DNA of 64,000 nucleotides from Lachnospira pectinoschiza (lineage in GTDB: Bacteria > Bacillota > Clostridia > Lachnospirales > Lachnospiraceae): positions 34,531 to 98,530 of the forward strand of contig NZ_FNHZ01000008.1 of the NCBI RefSeq assembly GCF_900103815.1. Direction: 5' to 3'. Shown here piece after piece: positions 1 through 8,232 of this stretch (position 1 is the first letter of the stretch; each line of letters opens with the position of its first letter). The position numbers were made by a program, and so were the translations under genes. The notes below the pieces were generated by a model. That model made no database searches. It was not told where the DNA came from and worked only from the letters and a program-made list of their open reading frames with translations.

Positions 1-956
1 TACCAACACGAATTAAAGCAGAAGAATGCACTAATAAATCTTTTATTGAAGAAAAAATTCGTGAATATCAGAATTTAGGAGATTATTCAGAAGAATCCTG
101 GAATGAATTAAGGGCTACATATTTGGCACAATGTAGTAAGGTGGATGAAATATTTAAACGAGTATGTGAGGCTTTAAAAGAAGTAGGCGAATATGATAAT
201 TCAGCAATATTTTTCTTTAGTGATCATGGAGATTTTACAGGGGATTATGGCTTATCTGAAAAAGCACAAAATACCTTTGAAGATTGTCTAACAAAGGTTC
301 CTATGCTTATTAAACCACCAAAGGATTTTGGAAAAATAGATCCTGGAGTTACTGATTCATTAATAGAATTAGTGGATTTTTATGCAACAGCCATGGATTT
401 TGCCAATGCAGAGTCAGAGCATGACCATTTTGGAAAAACTATAAGACCTATTTTGGAGAATCGTGAAAATAAAATTAGGGATTTAGCTTTTTGCGAAGGT
501 GGAAGAATGGCCTATGAAGATCATTGTGATGAATATCATATAGCAGGTCCTAATGGCCCTAATAAAAATGGCTTATATTGGCCAAAACAAAAAGCTCAAT
601 CAAATTCAAAGGCACATGCAAAGGGAACAATGGTTACAGATGGTCATTACAAATATGTGCATAGAAGCGAAGGCTTGTGTGAGCTATATGATTTATATAA
701 AGATAAAGGAGAGAGGTACAATTTAATAGATAATCCTGAATATAAAGAAATAGTTATAGATTTAAAGATGAAAATGTTAGATTGGTATCAAGAAACTTGC
801 GACATAGTACCAAGAAAATATGATTCAAGAGTTACAGCAGAAAGTATTATTAGAATGGTGGGCGGCCAGATTAGTAAAGAAAAAGAAGATGAAATAAGAA
901 AGTTAATTGGAAAAGGTTCTCCTATGAGTAGCGTACTTGCTGTTGCAAAAAGTTAG
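1..956 (+). CDS. Sulfatase, C-terminal part (5' end outside window)
   Basis: The reading frame is open from base 3, so only the last 318 residues are visible; a TTG at 123 lies inside the protein and is not the start. The sequence around residues 68-75 has the DHGD metal-site motif of the alkaline phosphatase/sulfatase superfamily, followed by GDYGLSEK and a VPMLIKPP strand typical of arylsulfatases. The C-terminal part ends in a subdomain with the usual ELYDLYKDKGERYNL pattern. The formylglycine site lies upstream of the window and cannot be checked. With the second sulfatase at 3439 and the PTS permease between them, it probably removes sulfate from a host or plant glycan. No signal peptide can be assessed. 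Sulfatase call firm, substrate unknown. Confidence 0.88.
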   Translation, partial: PTRIKAEECTNKSFIEEKIREYQNLGDYSEESWNELRATYLAQCSKVDEIFKRVCEALKEVGEYDNSAIFFFSDHGDFTGDYGLSEKAQNTFEDCLTKVPMLIKPPKDFGKIDPGVTDSLIELVDFYATAMDFANAESEHDHFGKTIRPILENRENKIRDLAFCEGGRMAYEDHCDEYHIAGPNGPNKNGLYWPKQKAQSNSKAHAKGTMVTDGHYKYVHRSEGLCELYDLYKDKGERYNLIDNPEYKEIVIDLKMKMLDWYQETCDIVPRKYDSRVTAESIIRMVGGQISKEKEDEIRKLIGKGSPMSSVLAVAKS

Positions 957-980
957 AAAAATGTAAAAACCCCTGATATA

Positions 981-1017
981 AAAAACAATCATACCATTAT
1001 GATATGATTGTTTTTTT
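981..1017. terminator. Bidirectional terminator between converging sulfatase and RpiR genes
   Basis: A 13-bp perfect inverted repeat (981-993 with 1003-1015) is flanked by an A-run on the left and a T-run on the right, so it can terminate transcription from both sides. Confidence 0.85.
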
Positions 1018-1771
1018 ATTTGGCTTCACGAAAGTAAGCCTCCATAACTAGTTCAATTCCAAGAAAGAAAGATATAGCTTCATCAAGTATATACTGACAA
1101 CCAAGATGAATTGCTGATGGAAGAATTAGTTTGTCTTCACACATTAAAGAAAGTTTAGAGTTGTGGTCCATTGTAAAGAGAAGTACTGTGACCCCCTTCT
1201 TCTTTAAATCTTCTACATGTTCAAGATAAATATCTGAGGCACTAATTGAAAAAATAATTAATATATCATTCTTTTTTAAAGTCTTGATATTGAATTCAAA
1301 ATTACTAAGATCTGACGGTACATAAGCCGATTTGCCTTGTCTTAAAAGTCTAAAAGCCATTTGCTTAGCGCTTAACATAGAATGATAATTACCAAAACAT
1401 AGAATAGTGTTAGCTTTCTTAATTTTATTAGCAAAGGTTTTAGCAATTTCATAATTTTCGACAGTTTGGATTCCTTGTAACAAAAATTCATAGTACTTTA
1501 ATGGCGTGTTTTCACCGTCAGAAAAAGTTTTATTATCTGATGTGTTTTGCGGTTCTTCTAAAAATGCTTTACGAAAATCTGAATAACCATTAAAACCTAA
1601 TTTGTGGCAAAAACGGACAATAGCACTTCTTGAAACATCGCAACTATGTGAAAATGCTTCACTATTTAGTCTTTGTAAATCATAAGGGTATGAAATTATA
1701 TAATCTGCAATTTTTCTCTCATTTCGAGAAAATTCAGGAAGTTGTTCTTTGATTTGTTGTAATAAAGTCAT
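1016..1771 (-). CDS. MurR/RpiR-family transcriptional regulator
   Basis: 251 residues with the two-domain layout of RpiR regulators. Residues 1-75 form the HTH_6 DNA-binding domain, with FSRNERKIADYI and the recognition segment DVSRSAIVRFCHKLGFNGY. Residues about 105-240 form a SIS sugar-isomerase domain that normally binds a phosphosugar. The ATG follows a good ribosome binding site (GGAGG on the minus strand). It diverges from the PTS-sulfatase genes and very probably controls them in response to a phosphorylated sugar derived from the imported glycan. Whether it represses or activates cannot be told from the sequence. The family assignment is firm; the regulated genes are inferred from position. 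Confidence 0.93.
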   Translation of the reverse strand: MTLLQQIKEQLPEFSRNERKIADYIISYPYDLQRLNSEAFSHSCDVSRSAIVRFCHKLGFNGYSDFRKAFLEEPQNTSDNKTFSDGENTPLKYYEFLLQGIQTVENYEIAKTFANKIKKANTILCFGNYHSMLSAKQMAFRLLRQGKSAYVPSDLSNFEFNIKTLKKNDILIIFSISASDIYLEHVEDLKKKGVTVLLFTMDHNSKLSLMCEDKLILPSAIHLGCQYILDEAISFFLGIELVMEAYFREAK

Positions 1772-1840
1772 AATTTTACCTCCTTAATACAACTATATCA
1801 TAATTGACAAATTTGGCAATGGCCATTTGTTAAAAATCTA

Positions 1841-1900
1841 CAAAAACGACCGAAAATGGAAAAATATTTTGTAAATATGTTGCAAAAACGGACGAAATGA
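1841..1900. promoter_or_regulatory. Candidate operator: two direct repeats upstream of PTS operon
   Basis: Near-identical 18-bp direct repeats (CAAAAACGACCGAAAATG at 1841-1858 and CAAAAACGGACGAAATGA at 1883-1900) start 42 bp apart, which is four helical turns. They lie in the divergent spacer between the RpiR regulator and the PTS gene. A short palindrome (AATGGCCATT, 1818-1827) sits closer to the regulator. Binding by the regulator is inferred. Confidence 0.5.
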
Positions 1901-1953
1901 AGTAATCTAAAAATGTAAAAAATATATATCCTAAATTGAAGGAGGGTTTTGTT

Positions 1954-3381
1954 ATGAAGGCAAAGGAAAGAAAGGAGCTAGCAAAGTTCATATTGAACAA
2001 TGTTGGTGGTAATGAAAATGTCGTTTCATTGATTCACTGTGTAACAAGACTTAGATTCACATTAAAAGATGAGTCAAAAGCGAACACACAGGCCTTAAAA
2101 GACAAGGATGGCGTAATTGATGTAATCCAAAAGGGGGGAATGTATCAAGTAGTCATCGGAAATGCAGTAACTGAGGTTTTTGATGAGGTAATGGCTATTG
2201 CTACATTTTCAAAATCAAACGAGGATATGCCGGTAGTAGAAGAAAAGAAAAAACCAATAGATAATCTTATTTCTACAATCGCTGGTATCTTCACACCAAT
2301 ACTTGGTTTAATGTGTGGTTGTGGTGTAGTTAAGGGTTTAATTGTATTTTTGGGAGCGCTAGGCCTTTTATCTACAACAAGTGGTACTTATATAATTATT
2401 AATGCAATTGGGGATTCGATTTTTTATTTCTTCCCTGTTTTCATAGGTTATACTGCAGCAGAAAAATTTGGCATGAACAAGTTTGTGGGTATGGCAATTG
2501 GTGCGTCATTAATTCATCCAAATATTATTGCACTTAATTCTGGTGCTGTTATAACAACACTCTTTTCTGGAACTTTTATGGAGACATCAGTTAAAACTAC
2601 ATTAGTTGGTATTCCAGTAATGTTAATGTCTTATTCATCCACAGTTATTCCTGCTATTTTAGCATGTTTCGTAGGATCAAAGATCGAGAAGTTCTTTAAA
2701 AAGATTATTCCAGATGTTTTGAAAATGTTCCTCGTTCCAGCTTTTACACTTGTAATAACTGTAAGTATTACACTTATAATTGTTGGACCAGTTGCAACAT
2801 GGTTATCTGATTTAATTGGAGTTGTATTCTTAGCATTCCATGATTTCTGTCCACCACTTGCAGGAGCTTTGATTGGTGGAACATGGCAGCTTCTTGTTAT
2901 GTTTGGTTTACATCAGGGCATTACTCCTATTATGTTTAATAACTTGGTAACTAATGGTTGCGAAAGTGTTATTTGCTGTATGCAGGCTGTACCTTTTACA
3001 ACATGTGCAGTTGTATTTGCAGTTTATTTAAAGACAAAGAATAAGAAACTTAAAAGAACAGCTCTACCTGCAGCTATTTCAAGTTTCTTTGGAGTTTCAG
3101 AACCATCAATTTATGGCGTTACAATTCCTTTAAAGATACCATTTATTATTACAAATCTATCAGCAGCTGTAGGTGGTGCTCTAATGGGCTTATTTGGATC
3201 AAAAATGTATACAATGGGTGGAATGGGCTTATTTGCCTTCCCGGCTTACATTAGTCCTGAAAACGGCTTTGATATGGGCTTTTATGGCGTGTTAATAGCA
3301 GTAGGAGTTTCCATGCTATTAGGTTTTGTACTTACTTTATTATTATGGAAGGAAAAGCCAGAGCAAGCTAAAGCTAATTAG
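1954..3381 (+). CDS. PTS EIIBC permease, glucose/sucrose superfamily
   Basis: 475 residues. Residues 1-85 form the IIB domain, with phosphorylation site Cys29 in the motif HCVTRLRF. Residues about 110-470 form the polytopic IIC permease. There is no fused IIA domain, so the phosphoryl group must come from an EIIA encoded elsewhere (a Crr-type protein is usual). The ATG at 1954 is chosen because AAGGAGGG lies 7-14 bases upstream; a TTG at 1936 overlaps that ribosome binding site. The family mostly carries sucrose, trehalose, beta-glucosides or amino sugars. The flanking sulfatases suggest a desulfated or sulfated amino-sugar or disaccharide, which is inference. It is probably cotranscribed with the sulfatase 57 bp downstream. 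Confidence 0.92.
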   Translation: MKAKERKELAKFILNNVGGNENVVSLIHCVTRLRFTLKDESKANTQALKDKDGVIDVIQKGGMYQVVIGNAVTEVFDEVMAIATFSKSNEDMPVVEEKKKPIDNLISTIAGIFTPILGLMCGCGVVKGLIVFLGALGLLSTTSGTYIIINAIGDSIFYFFPVFIGYTAAEKFGMNKFVGMAIGASLIHPNIIALNSGAVITTLFSGTFMETSVKTTLVGIPVMLMSYSSTVIPAILACFVGSKIEKFFKKIIPDVLKMFLVPAFTLVITVSITLIIVGPVATWLSDLIGVVFLAFHDFCPPLAGALIGGTWQLLVMFGLHQGITPIMFNNLVTNGCESVICCMQAVPFTTCAVVFAVYLKTKNKKLKRTALPAAISSFFGVSEPSIYGVTIPLKIPFIITNLSAAVGGALMGLFGSKMYTMGGMGLFAFPAYISPENGFDMGFYGVLIAVGVSMLLGFVLTLLLWKEKPEQAKAN

Positions 3382-3438
3382 TACTTATATTAGTAGAAAA
3401 TGTATAAATTAAAACACAGGAAAGACAGGTGAACATAG

Positions 3439-4914
3439 ATGAGAACGATAATGATTATGTTTGATACATTGACAAGAAAATTTTTACCTAATTATGGAAA
3501 TACTTGGGTGGATGGACCAAACTTTCAAAGATTAGATTCACATTGCGCAAAGTTTGATAACTTTTATGGTGGCAGTATGCCTTGTATGCCTGCAAGAAGA
3601 GAATTACATACTGGTAAATATAATTTTACTCATAGAAGCTGGGGCCCTTTAGAGCCTTTTGATAATTCGGTTTTTGAATGCCTAGAAAAAAATGGAGTAT
3701 ATTGTCATTTAGTAACAGACCACTCTCATTATTGGGAAGATGGTGGAGCAACATATCATAATCGTTATGACAGCTGGGAAGGCTTTAGAGGACAAGAAGG
3801 AGATCGCTGGGTGCCTCATGATGTAAATGTAACAATCCCGGAGAATAGAAATCCTCTTAATAAAGAAGGCCTATCAGTGGCCCAGCATTATAGAAATAGA
3901 ACAAGGCAGCAGACAAAAGAGGAAATGTCTAGTGTAAAAACTTTTAAGGCTGGTCTTGATTTTATAGAAGAGCATTTAAATGAAGACCAGTGGTTTTTAC
4001 AAATTGAAGCCTTTGATCCGCATGAACCTTTTTATGTGCCAGAAGAGTTTCGAAAAAAATATGGCTTGCCAGAGGAAGAAACTATTAATTGGCCTAAATA
4101 TGGAAAGTTAGATGAGGATAGAGATTATCACGAAGATATAGAAAATAGTAAGAAAGAATATGCAGCTCTTGTTAGCTTATGTGATGAAAGCTTAGGTAAG
4201 GTTTTAGACTACATGGATAAGAATGATATGTGGAAGGATACTTGTCTTATTGTAAATACTGACCATGGCTTTTTACTTGGGGAACATGAGTGGTTTGGAA
4301 AAAATTTCCCACCACTTTATGATGAGTTAATTCATACACCATTCTTTATGCATGTTCCTAATACATTAGAGGGAGGAAATGTAGATTTATTATGTAATAC
4401 AGTAGATATTGTACCAACACTTCTTGATCTATACGGTATAGATACAGAATCTATGGGAAAATTGGATGGCTCTTCAATATTAAAGAGAATAAATAAGGAA
4501 ATACCAGAAAAAAGAGAAGTGTTATTTGGATTGCATGGAGGCTATTCATGTATTAGTGATGGAAGATATGTCTATATGAAAGCAACGGAAAATCCAGATA
4601 ATCAGCCATTGGCTGAATATACTTTAATGCCTACACATATAAGAGGATTTTTTGATAGAGAGGCATTAAAAAAGGCAGAGCTTGTTGAAGGCGACGCCTT
4701 TAGTAATGGTATTCCAGTTTTAAAGATTCCTACAAAGAGTTATTTAAATAACTATAAACAGGGAAATAGATTATATGATTTAGAAACAGATCCTGAAGAA
4801 AAAAACAACTTATATAATGAGGAAAATAAAGAAATCTGGAATAGTAGATTAAAAGAAGCGCTAGAAAATGTAGAAACCCCTGATACAGAGTTTCTTAGAC
4901 TTAATTTACTTTAA
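3439..4914 (+). CDS. Cysteine-type sulfatase
   Basis: 491 residues and apparently full length. The N-terminal strand carries metal ligand Asp9 (MFDTL). The sulfatase signature PCMPARRELHTG places the nucleophile at Cys49, which must be oxidised to formylglycine. In anaerobes that needs the radical-SAM maturase anSME; none is in this window. The second metal site NTDHGFLLGEHEW is at about residue 275. There is no signal peptide or membrane segment, so the enzyme is cytoplasmic and should act on substrate already imported by the upstream PTS permease. The ribosome binding site is weak (GACAGGTG). A terminator follows at once. Substrate unknown; sulfated oligosaccharide is the best guess. Confidence 0.93.
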   Translation: MRTIMIMFDTLTRKFLPNYGNTWVDGPNFQRLDSHCAKFDNFYGGSMPCMPARRELHTGKYNFTHRSWGPLEPFDNSVFECLEKNGVYCHLVTDHSHYWEDGGATYHNRYDSWEGFRGQEGDRWVPHDVNVTIPENRNPLNKEGLSVAQHYRNRTRQQTKEEMSSVKTFKAGLDFIEEHLNEDQWFLQIEAFDPHEPFYVPEEFRKKYGLPEEETINWPKYGKLDEDRDYHEDIENSKKEYAALVSLCDESLGKVLDYMDKNDMWKDTCLIVNTDHGFLLGEHEWFGKNFPPLYDELIHTPFFMHVPNTLEGGNVDLLCNTVDIVPTLLDLYGIDTESMGKLDGSSILKRINKEIPEKREVLFGLHGGYSCISDGRYVYMKATENPDNQPLAEYTLMPTHIRGFFDREALKKAELVEGDAFSNGIPVLKIPTKSYLNNYKQGNRLYDLETDPEEKNNLYNEENKEIWNSRLKEALENVETPDTEFLRLNLL

Positions 4915-4937
4915 ATTAAGTTTATGAGACAAGATGG

Positions 4938-4973
4938 AAATCCAAGCATTCTTTAGGATGCTTGGATTTTTGT
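4938..4973 (+). terminator. Rho-independent terminator of PTS-sulfatase operon
   Basis: 12-bp stem AAATCCAAGCAT (4938-4949) with ATGCTTGGATTT (4958-4969), 8-base loop, then a T-rich tail. Confidence 0.85.
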
Positions 4974-5040
4974 TAATTAAAACTTGAATTTCAAACTTAG
5001 TTATGTTACACTTTCAAAGTTAATATCAGTTAGTGAAATT

Positions 5041-5378
5041 AGATATTAACTAATTGAAGAGATGCATTTGCATCAGCTAAAGACTATGAAGGAGACTTCT
5101 TTTCATGGAACTTGACAGGAAAGTGGCGTCATCGACTGAAAGCGCACGCAAGGAATTGTTAAGAGGAACACTCTGGAGTTGAATATCTGAAAGTTAGAAG
5201 AAATTAGAAAGTTAATTCTAGATTATTTTAAGCGTAGGATATTACGTTACACGCGTTAAGTGTTAATGAGGAGTAAGAGCTTGATAAACTTATCTTGTCG
5301 CTTTTATTCAAATGCGGGTGGTACCGCGGATTATTAGATAATTCGCCCCGGAAGTTAAGAAACTTCCGGGGCTTTTTT
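5041..5378 (+). promoter_or_regulatory. T-box riboswitch leader of aspS-gatCAB, specifier region GAAC
   Basis: The T-box sequence GGGTGGTACCGCGG lies at 5316-5329, with TGGT (5319-5322) to pair with an uncharged tRNA acceptor end. It is followed by a 12-bp GC-rich terminator (5345-5356 with 5361-5372) and a T-run. Upstream, Stem I can be drawn by hand: basal helix 5041-5049 with 5179-5188, and upper helix CTTGACA (5111-5117) with TGTTAAG (5157-5163). Between them on the 3' side the loop AGGAACA (5164-5170) is in the specifier position. It contains GAA (5166-5168) overlapping AAC (5167-5169), so Glu and Asn codons. The 5' side of Stem I is unusually long and holds small hairpins, for example 5061-5074. 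T-box identity is firm, specifier choice moderate. Confidence 0.9.
5345..5378 (+). terminator. T-box attenuator terminator
   Basis: Perfect stem GCCCCGGAAGTT with AACTTCCGGGGC, 4-base loop and TTTTTT. It is the 'off' state of the leader; when uncharged tRNA binds, the T-box sequence would instead form the antiterminator. Confidence 0.92.
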
Positions 5379-5494
5379 ATTAAATTTAGCTTTAATAAAT
5401 AGTCAGACTAGGATTTAGCCTAGTGTTTTCCGGAAGAAGCACATTTGCATAAGAATGTTTTAAAGGCCTTTGGGCTTAGAAGAAAGGAGAAATT

Positions 5495-7240
5495 ATGAGT
5501 AACATTTACAGAGACGTTAACCTCTCTCAGGTTAGTGAATCAGACATTGGAAAAGAATTAAAGGTTTCAGGATGGGTTGAGAACATCCGTGACCACGGTG
5601 GAGTTTCATTCATCGATTTAAGAGATATGTACGGCGTTTTACAGGTCGTATTAAGAGACGCAGCACTTCTTGATGGTATCCACAAGGAAGAGTGTATCTG
5701 CATCGAAGGTATCATGGAGAAGAGAGATGAGGAGACATACAATCCAAAGCTTCCTACAGGTACAATCGAACTTGAAGCTAAGAAGATTACAATCCTTGGT
5801 AAGGTTTACCAGCAGCTTCCATTTGAAGTTATGACATCTAAGGAAGTTAGAGAAGATGTAAGACTTAAGTATAGATACTTAGACCTTCGTAATGAAAAGG
5901 TTAAAGATAACATTTTATTTAGATCACAGGTAATTTCATTCCTTCGTTCTAAGATGACAGAGATGGGATTTGTTGATATTCAGACACCAATCCTTTGCGC
6001 TTCATCTCCAGAAGGTGCTAGAGATTACATTGTTCCATCAAGAAAATATAAGGGTAAGTTCTACGCTCTCCCACAGGCTCCACAGCAGTATAAGCAGTTA
6101 CTCATGGTTTCTGGTATTGATAAGTATTTCCAGATTGCTCCATGTTTCCGTGATGAAGATGCTAGAGCTGACCGTTCACCAGGAGAATTCTATCAGTTAG
6201 ACTTCGAAATGAGTTTTGCTACTCAGGAAGATGTATTTAGAGTTGGTGAAGAAGTTTTATCAGCAACATTTGAAAAGTTTGCTCCAGAAGGATATACAGT
6301 AACACAGGCTCCATACCCTGTAATTAGCTATAAGCAGGCTATGCTTGAATTTGGTTCAGATAAGCCAGATTTAAGAAACCCACTTAGAATTATTGATGTT
6401 ACTGACTTCTTCCAGAAGTGTACATTTAAGCCATTTATCGGCAAGACTGTAAGAGCTATTAAGGTTCATGCAGATATGTCTAAGGGCTTCCATGAAAAGT
6501 TACTTAAGTTTGCTACAAGCATTGGTATGGGCGGACTTGGTTACTTAGAGGTTAAGGAAGATTTATCTTACAAGGGACCTATTGATAAGTTCATCCCAGA
6601 TGAAATGAAGAAGGAATTCCTTGAACTTGCTGGTCTTGAAGCGGGCGATACAATCTTCTTTATGGCTGATAAGGAAGAGAAGGCTGCATTCTTTGCTGGA
6701 CAGATCAGAAACGAATTAGGTGAGAAGTTAGATTTAATTGAGAAAAATGCATACAGATTCTGTTATGTTAACGACTTCCCTATGTTTGAAAGAGATCCAG
6801 AAACTAAGAAGATTGGATTTACACATAACCCATTCTCTATGCCACAGGGCGGCTTAGAGGCTCTTAAGACTATGGACCCACTTGATATCTTAGCTTACCA
6901 GTATGATATCGTTTGTAACGGTATCGAGCTTTCTTCAGGTGCTGTACGTAACCACGATATGGAAATCATGGTTAAGGCATTTGAAATCGCTGGCTACGAT
7001 GAAGAAGTATTAAAGGCTAAGTTCGGAGCCCTCTACAACGCATTCCAGTTCGGTGCACCTCCACACGCTGGTATGGCACCTGGTGTTGATAGAATGATTA
7101 TGTTACTCCGTAACGAAGAAAATATCCGTGAAGTTATTGCATTCCCTATGAGTGGTACAGCACAGGATCTTATGTGTGGTGCACCTAATGAGGTAACAGA
7201 GCAGCAGTTACGTGAGGTTCATATTAAGGTACGTGACTAA
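5495..7240 (+). CDS. aspS: Aspartyl-tRNA synthetase, probably non-discriminating
   Basis: 581 residues, the usual bacterial AspRS length. It has the N-terminal OB-fold anticodon-binding domain (about 1-105), a class II catalytic core with the bacterial insertion domain, and motif 3 with PPHAGMAPGVDRM near residue 530. AAAGGAG lies 6 bases before the ATG. Residue 34 in IRDHGGV is His; from memory, His at this position marks non-discriminating AspRS (charging both tRNA-Asp and tRNA-Asn), while E. coli-type discriminating enzymes have Leu. With gatCAB downstream this supports making Asp-tRNA(Asn) for conversion to Asn-tRNA(Asn). Regulated by the T-box leader 117 bp upstream of the start. Confidence 0.97.
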   Translation: MSNIYRDVNLSQVSESDIGKELKVSGWVENIRDHGGVSFIDLRDMYGVLQVVLRDAALLDGIHKEECICIEGIMEKRDEETYNPKLPTGTIELEAKKITILGKVYQQLPFEVMTSKEVREDVRLKYRYLDLRNEKVKDNILFRSQVISFLRSKMTEMGFVDIQTPILCASSPEGARDYIVPSRKYKGKFYALPQAPQQYKQLLMVSGIDKYFQIAPCFRDEDARADRSPGEFYQLDFEMSFATQEDVFRVGEEVLSATFEKFAPEGYTVTQAPYPVISYKQAMLEFGSDKPDLRNPLRIIDVTDFFQKCTFKPFIGKTVRAIKVHADMSKGFHEKLLKFATSIGMGGLGYLEVKEDLSYKGPIDKFIPDEMKKEFLELAGLEAGDTIFFMADKEEKAAFFAGQIRNELGEKLDLIEKNAYRFCYVNDFPMFERDPETKKIGFTHNPFSMPQGGLEALKTMDPLDILAYQYDIVCNGIELSSGAVRNHDMEIMVKAFEIAGYDEEVLKAKFGALYNAFQFGAPPHAGMAPGVDRMIMLLRNEENIREVIAFPMSGTAQDLMCGAPNEVTEQQLREVHIKVRD

Positions 7241-7258
7241 AGGAAGCAAACGGGAGAA

Positions 7259-7407
7259 GAGCAAATGAAGCCAGTCTTTTAAAAGACACGCTCTCGCTAA
7301 GCTAACCACGTAGCGCTAGATAAGACTTTTCTTCGCCTTTCAGGCTTGAAAATTCTAACTAGCGACGCGGTTAGAATTGTCTTTTAGAAAGACTACTTCA
7401 TTTGCTC
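7259..7407. repeat. Large nested palindrome, copy A of the GACACGC-box family
   Basis: 149-bp imperfect palindrome in three tiers. Outer arms: 7259-7287 with 7380-7407. Middle arms: a TAACC...GCGCTAG segment (about 7302-7319) with ACTAGCGACGCGGTTAG. Inner hairpin: the TTTTC...GAAAA pair around the apex. The family box GACACGCTCTCGCT is at 7285-7298 on the plus strand. It lies 18 bp after aspS and could form a long RNA hairpin in the aspS 3' UTR. Confidence 0.8.
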
Positions 7408-7481
7408 AAAACCCCCGATATGCTTTTTAATCCCGTAGGGCTAGGGGTGCCAAACCTCTACGTTAGTGCTGTCTGGAGGGT

Positions 7482-7715
7482 GGTGCGAGGCCGGAGGGCT
7501 TTGGACTGACGGACGCCAAAAGCGCTTCGCTGTTTGGCTGAGAGTGCAGCCGAGAGTGTAGTGCGAGGCCGGAGGATTTTGGACTGACGGACGCCAAAAG
7601 CGCTTCGCTGTTTGGCTGAGAGTGCAGCCGAGAGGTTGACGCAAGGCCGGAGGGCTTTGAACTAACGGACGCCAAAAGCGCTTCGCTCTTTGGCTGATAG
7701 TGCTATCTGGAGTTT
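7482..7715. repeat. Three tandem 78-bp repeats with REP-like hairpins
   Basis: Three adjacent units of 78 bp, with CCGG landmarks at 7491, 7569 and 7647. The first two are nearly identical and the third is more diverged. Each unit contains one 24-nt hairpin of the GCCAAA...TTTGGC type (7515-7538, 7593-7616, 7671-7694). The DNA is much richer in G+C than the genes on either side. Open frames on the minus strand are simple translations of the repeat and not genes. Confidence 0.85.
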
Positions 7716-7740
7716 GGTGATGCCACTAGCTATATATATT

Positions 7741-7767
7741 TGGGAAGGATTTCCCATAAGTTTTTTT
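7741..7767 (+). terminator. Weak terminator-like hairpin before gatC
   Basis: TGGGAA (7741-7746) pairs with TTCCCA (7751-7756), then TAAG and seven T. The stem is short and AT-poor support is limited, so efficiency is uncertain. If active it would partly separate gatCAB from the aspS T-box. Confidence 0.45.
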
Positions 7768-7790
7768 AGATTTTGAAAGGAGGAACTTTT

Positions 7791-8087
7791 ATGGCTAATG
7801 TTATTAGTGATGAGACTATTGATTACGTTGGTATCTTAGCTAAGCTTGAGCTTTCTGATGAGGAAAAGGAAGCTGCTAAGAAGGATATGGAAGATATGCT
7901 TGATTACATTGACAAGCTTGGTGAACTTGATACTACAGGTATTGAGCCAATGTCACATGTATTCCCAGTTAACAACGTAATGAGAGAAGATGTTGTAACT
8001 AACGGTGATGGTAGCGAGGCTACACTTAAGAATGCACCAGAACATAATGAGTCAGGATTTATAGTTCCTAAGACCGTTGAATCATAA
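7791..8087 (+). CDS. gatC: Asp-tRNA(Asn)/Glu-tRNA(Gln) amidotransferase subunit C
   Basis: 98 residues, the normal GatC length, with the [13 protein letters not shown] helix and the linker segment [15 protein letters not shown] that wraps around GatA. GatC stabilises the GatAB complex. The ATG at 7791 follows AAAGGAGGAAC; an upstream in-frame TTG at 7773 precedes that ribosome binding site and is rejected. It is separated from aspS by 550 bp of repeats and from gatA by 372 bp of palindromes, unusual spacing for an operon that is normally tight. Confidence 0.95.
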   Translation: MANVISDETIDYVGILAKLELSDEEKEAAKKDMEDMLDYIDKLGELDTTGIEPMSHVFPVNNVMREDVVTNGDGSEATLKNAPEHNESGFIVPKTVES

Positions 8088-8105
8088 AATATAAAGTGAA
8101 ACGAG

Positions 8106-8222
8106 AAGCTTAAAAGCAAGATAAAAACTAGGGTTGAAGAAACTTTAATTTTAATGGTAAAAAACATAACCTCATGTTTTTGTTTCCCAATCCACCTATA
8201 GTTTTTACTTGCTTGAAAGCTT
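8106..8222. repeat. Large palindrome 1 in gatC-gatA spacer
   Basis: Arms 8106-8136 and 8188-8222 are complementary with a few mismatches (AAGCAAG..TAAAAACTA against TAGTTTTTACTTGCTT). An inner hairpin pairs AAAAACAT with ATGTTTTT. No T-run follows, so it is not a simple terminator. Confidence 0.75.
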
Positions 8223-8232
8223 TTTGCTAAGG

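Noticed and set aside
123..130. TTG at 123 as the start of the first sulfatase
   Set aside because: The frame is open to the window edge and upstream residues continue a normal sulfatase sequence.
5101..5130. GAC in TTGACAGG (5114-5116) as an Asp specifier
   Set aside because: In the fold drawn, these bases form the upper Stem I helix with 5157-5163 and are on the 5' side, where the specifier does not lie. Not fully excluded.
7441..7675. Two overlapping minus-strand frames of 67-70 residues
   Set aside because: They are direct translations of the 78-bp tandem repeat, have no ribosome binding site and overlap REP-like hairpins.
7482..7715. CRISPR array
   Set aside because: Units are directly adjacent and wholly similar, with no unique spacers between short identical repeats; same reasoning for 18283-18502, 43510-43925 and 44430-44712.
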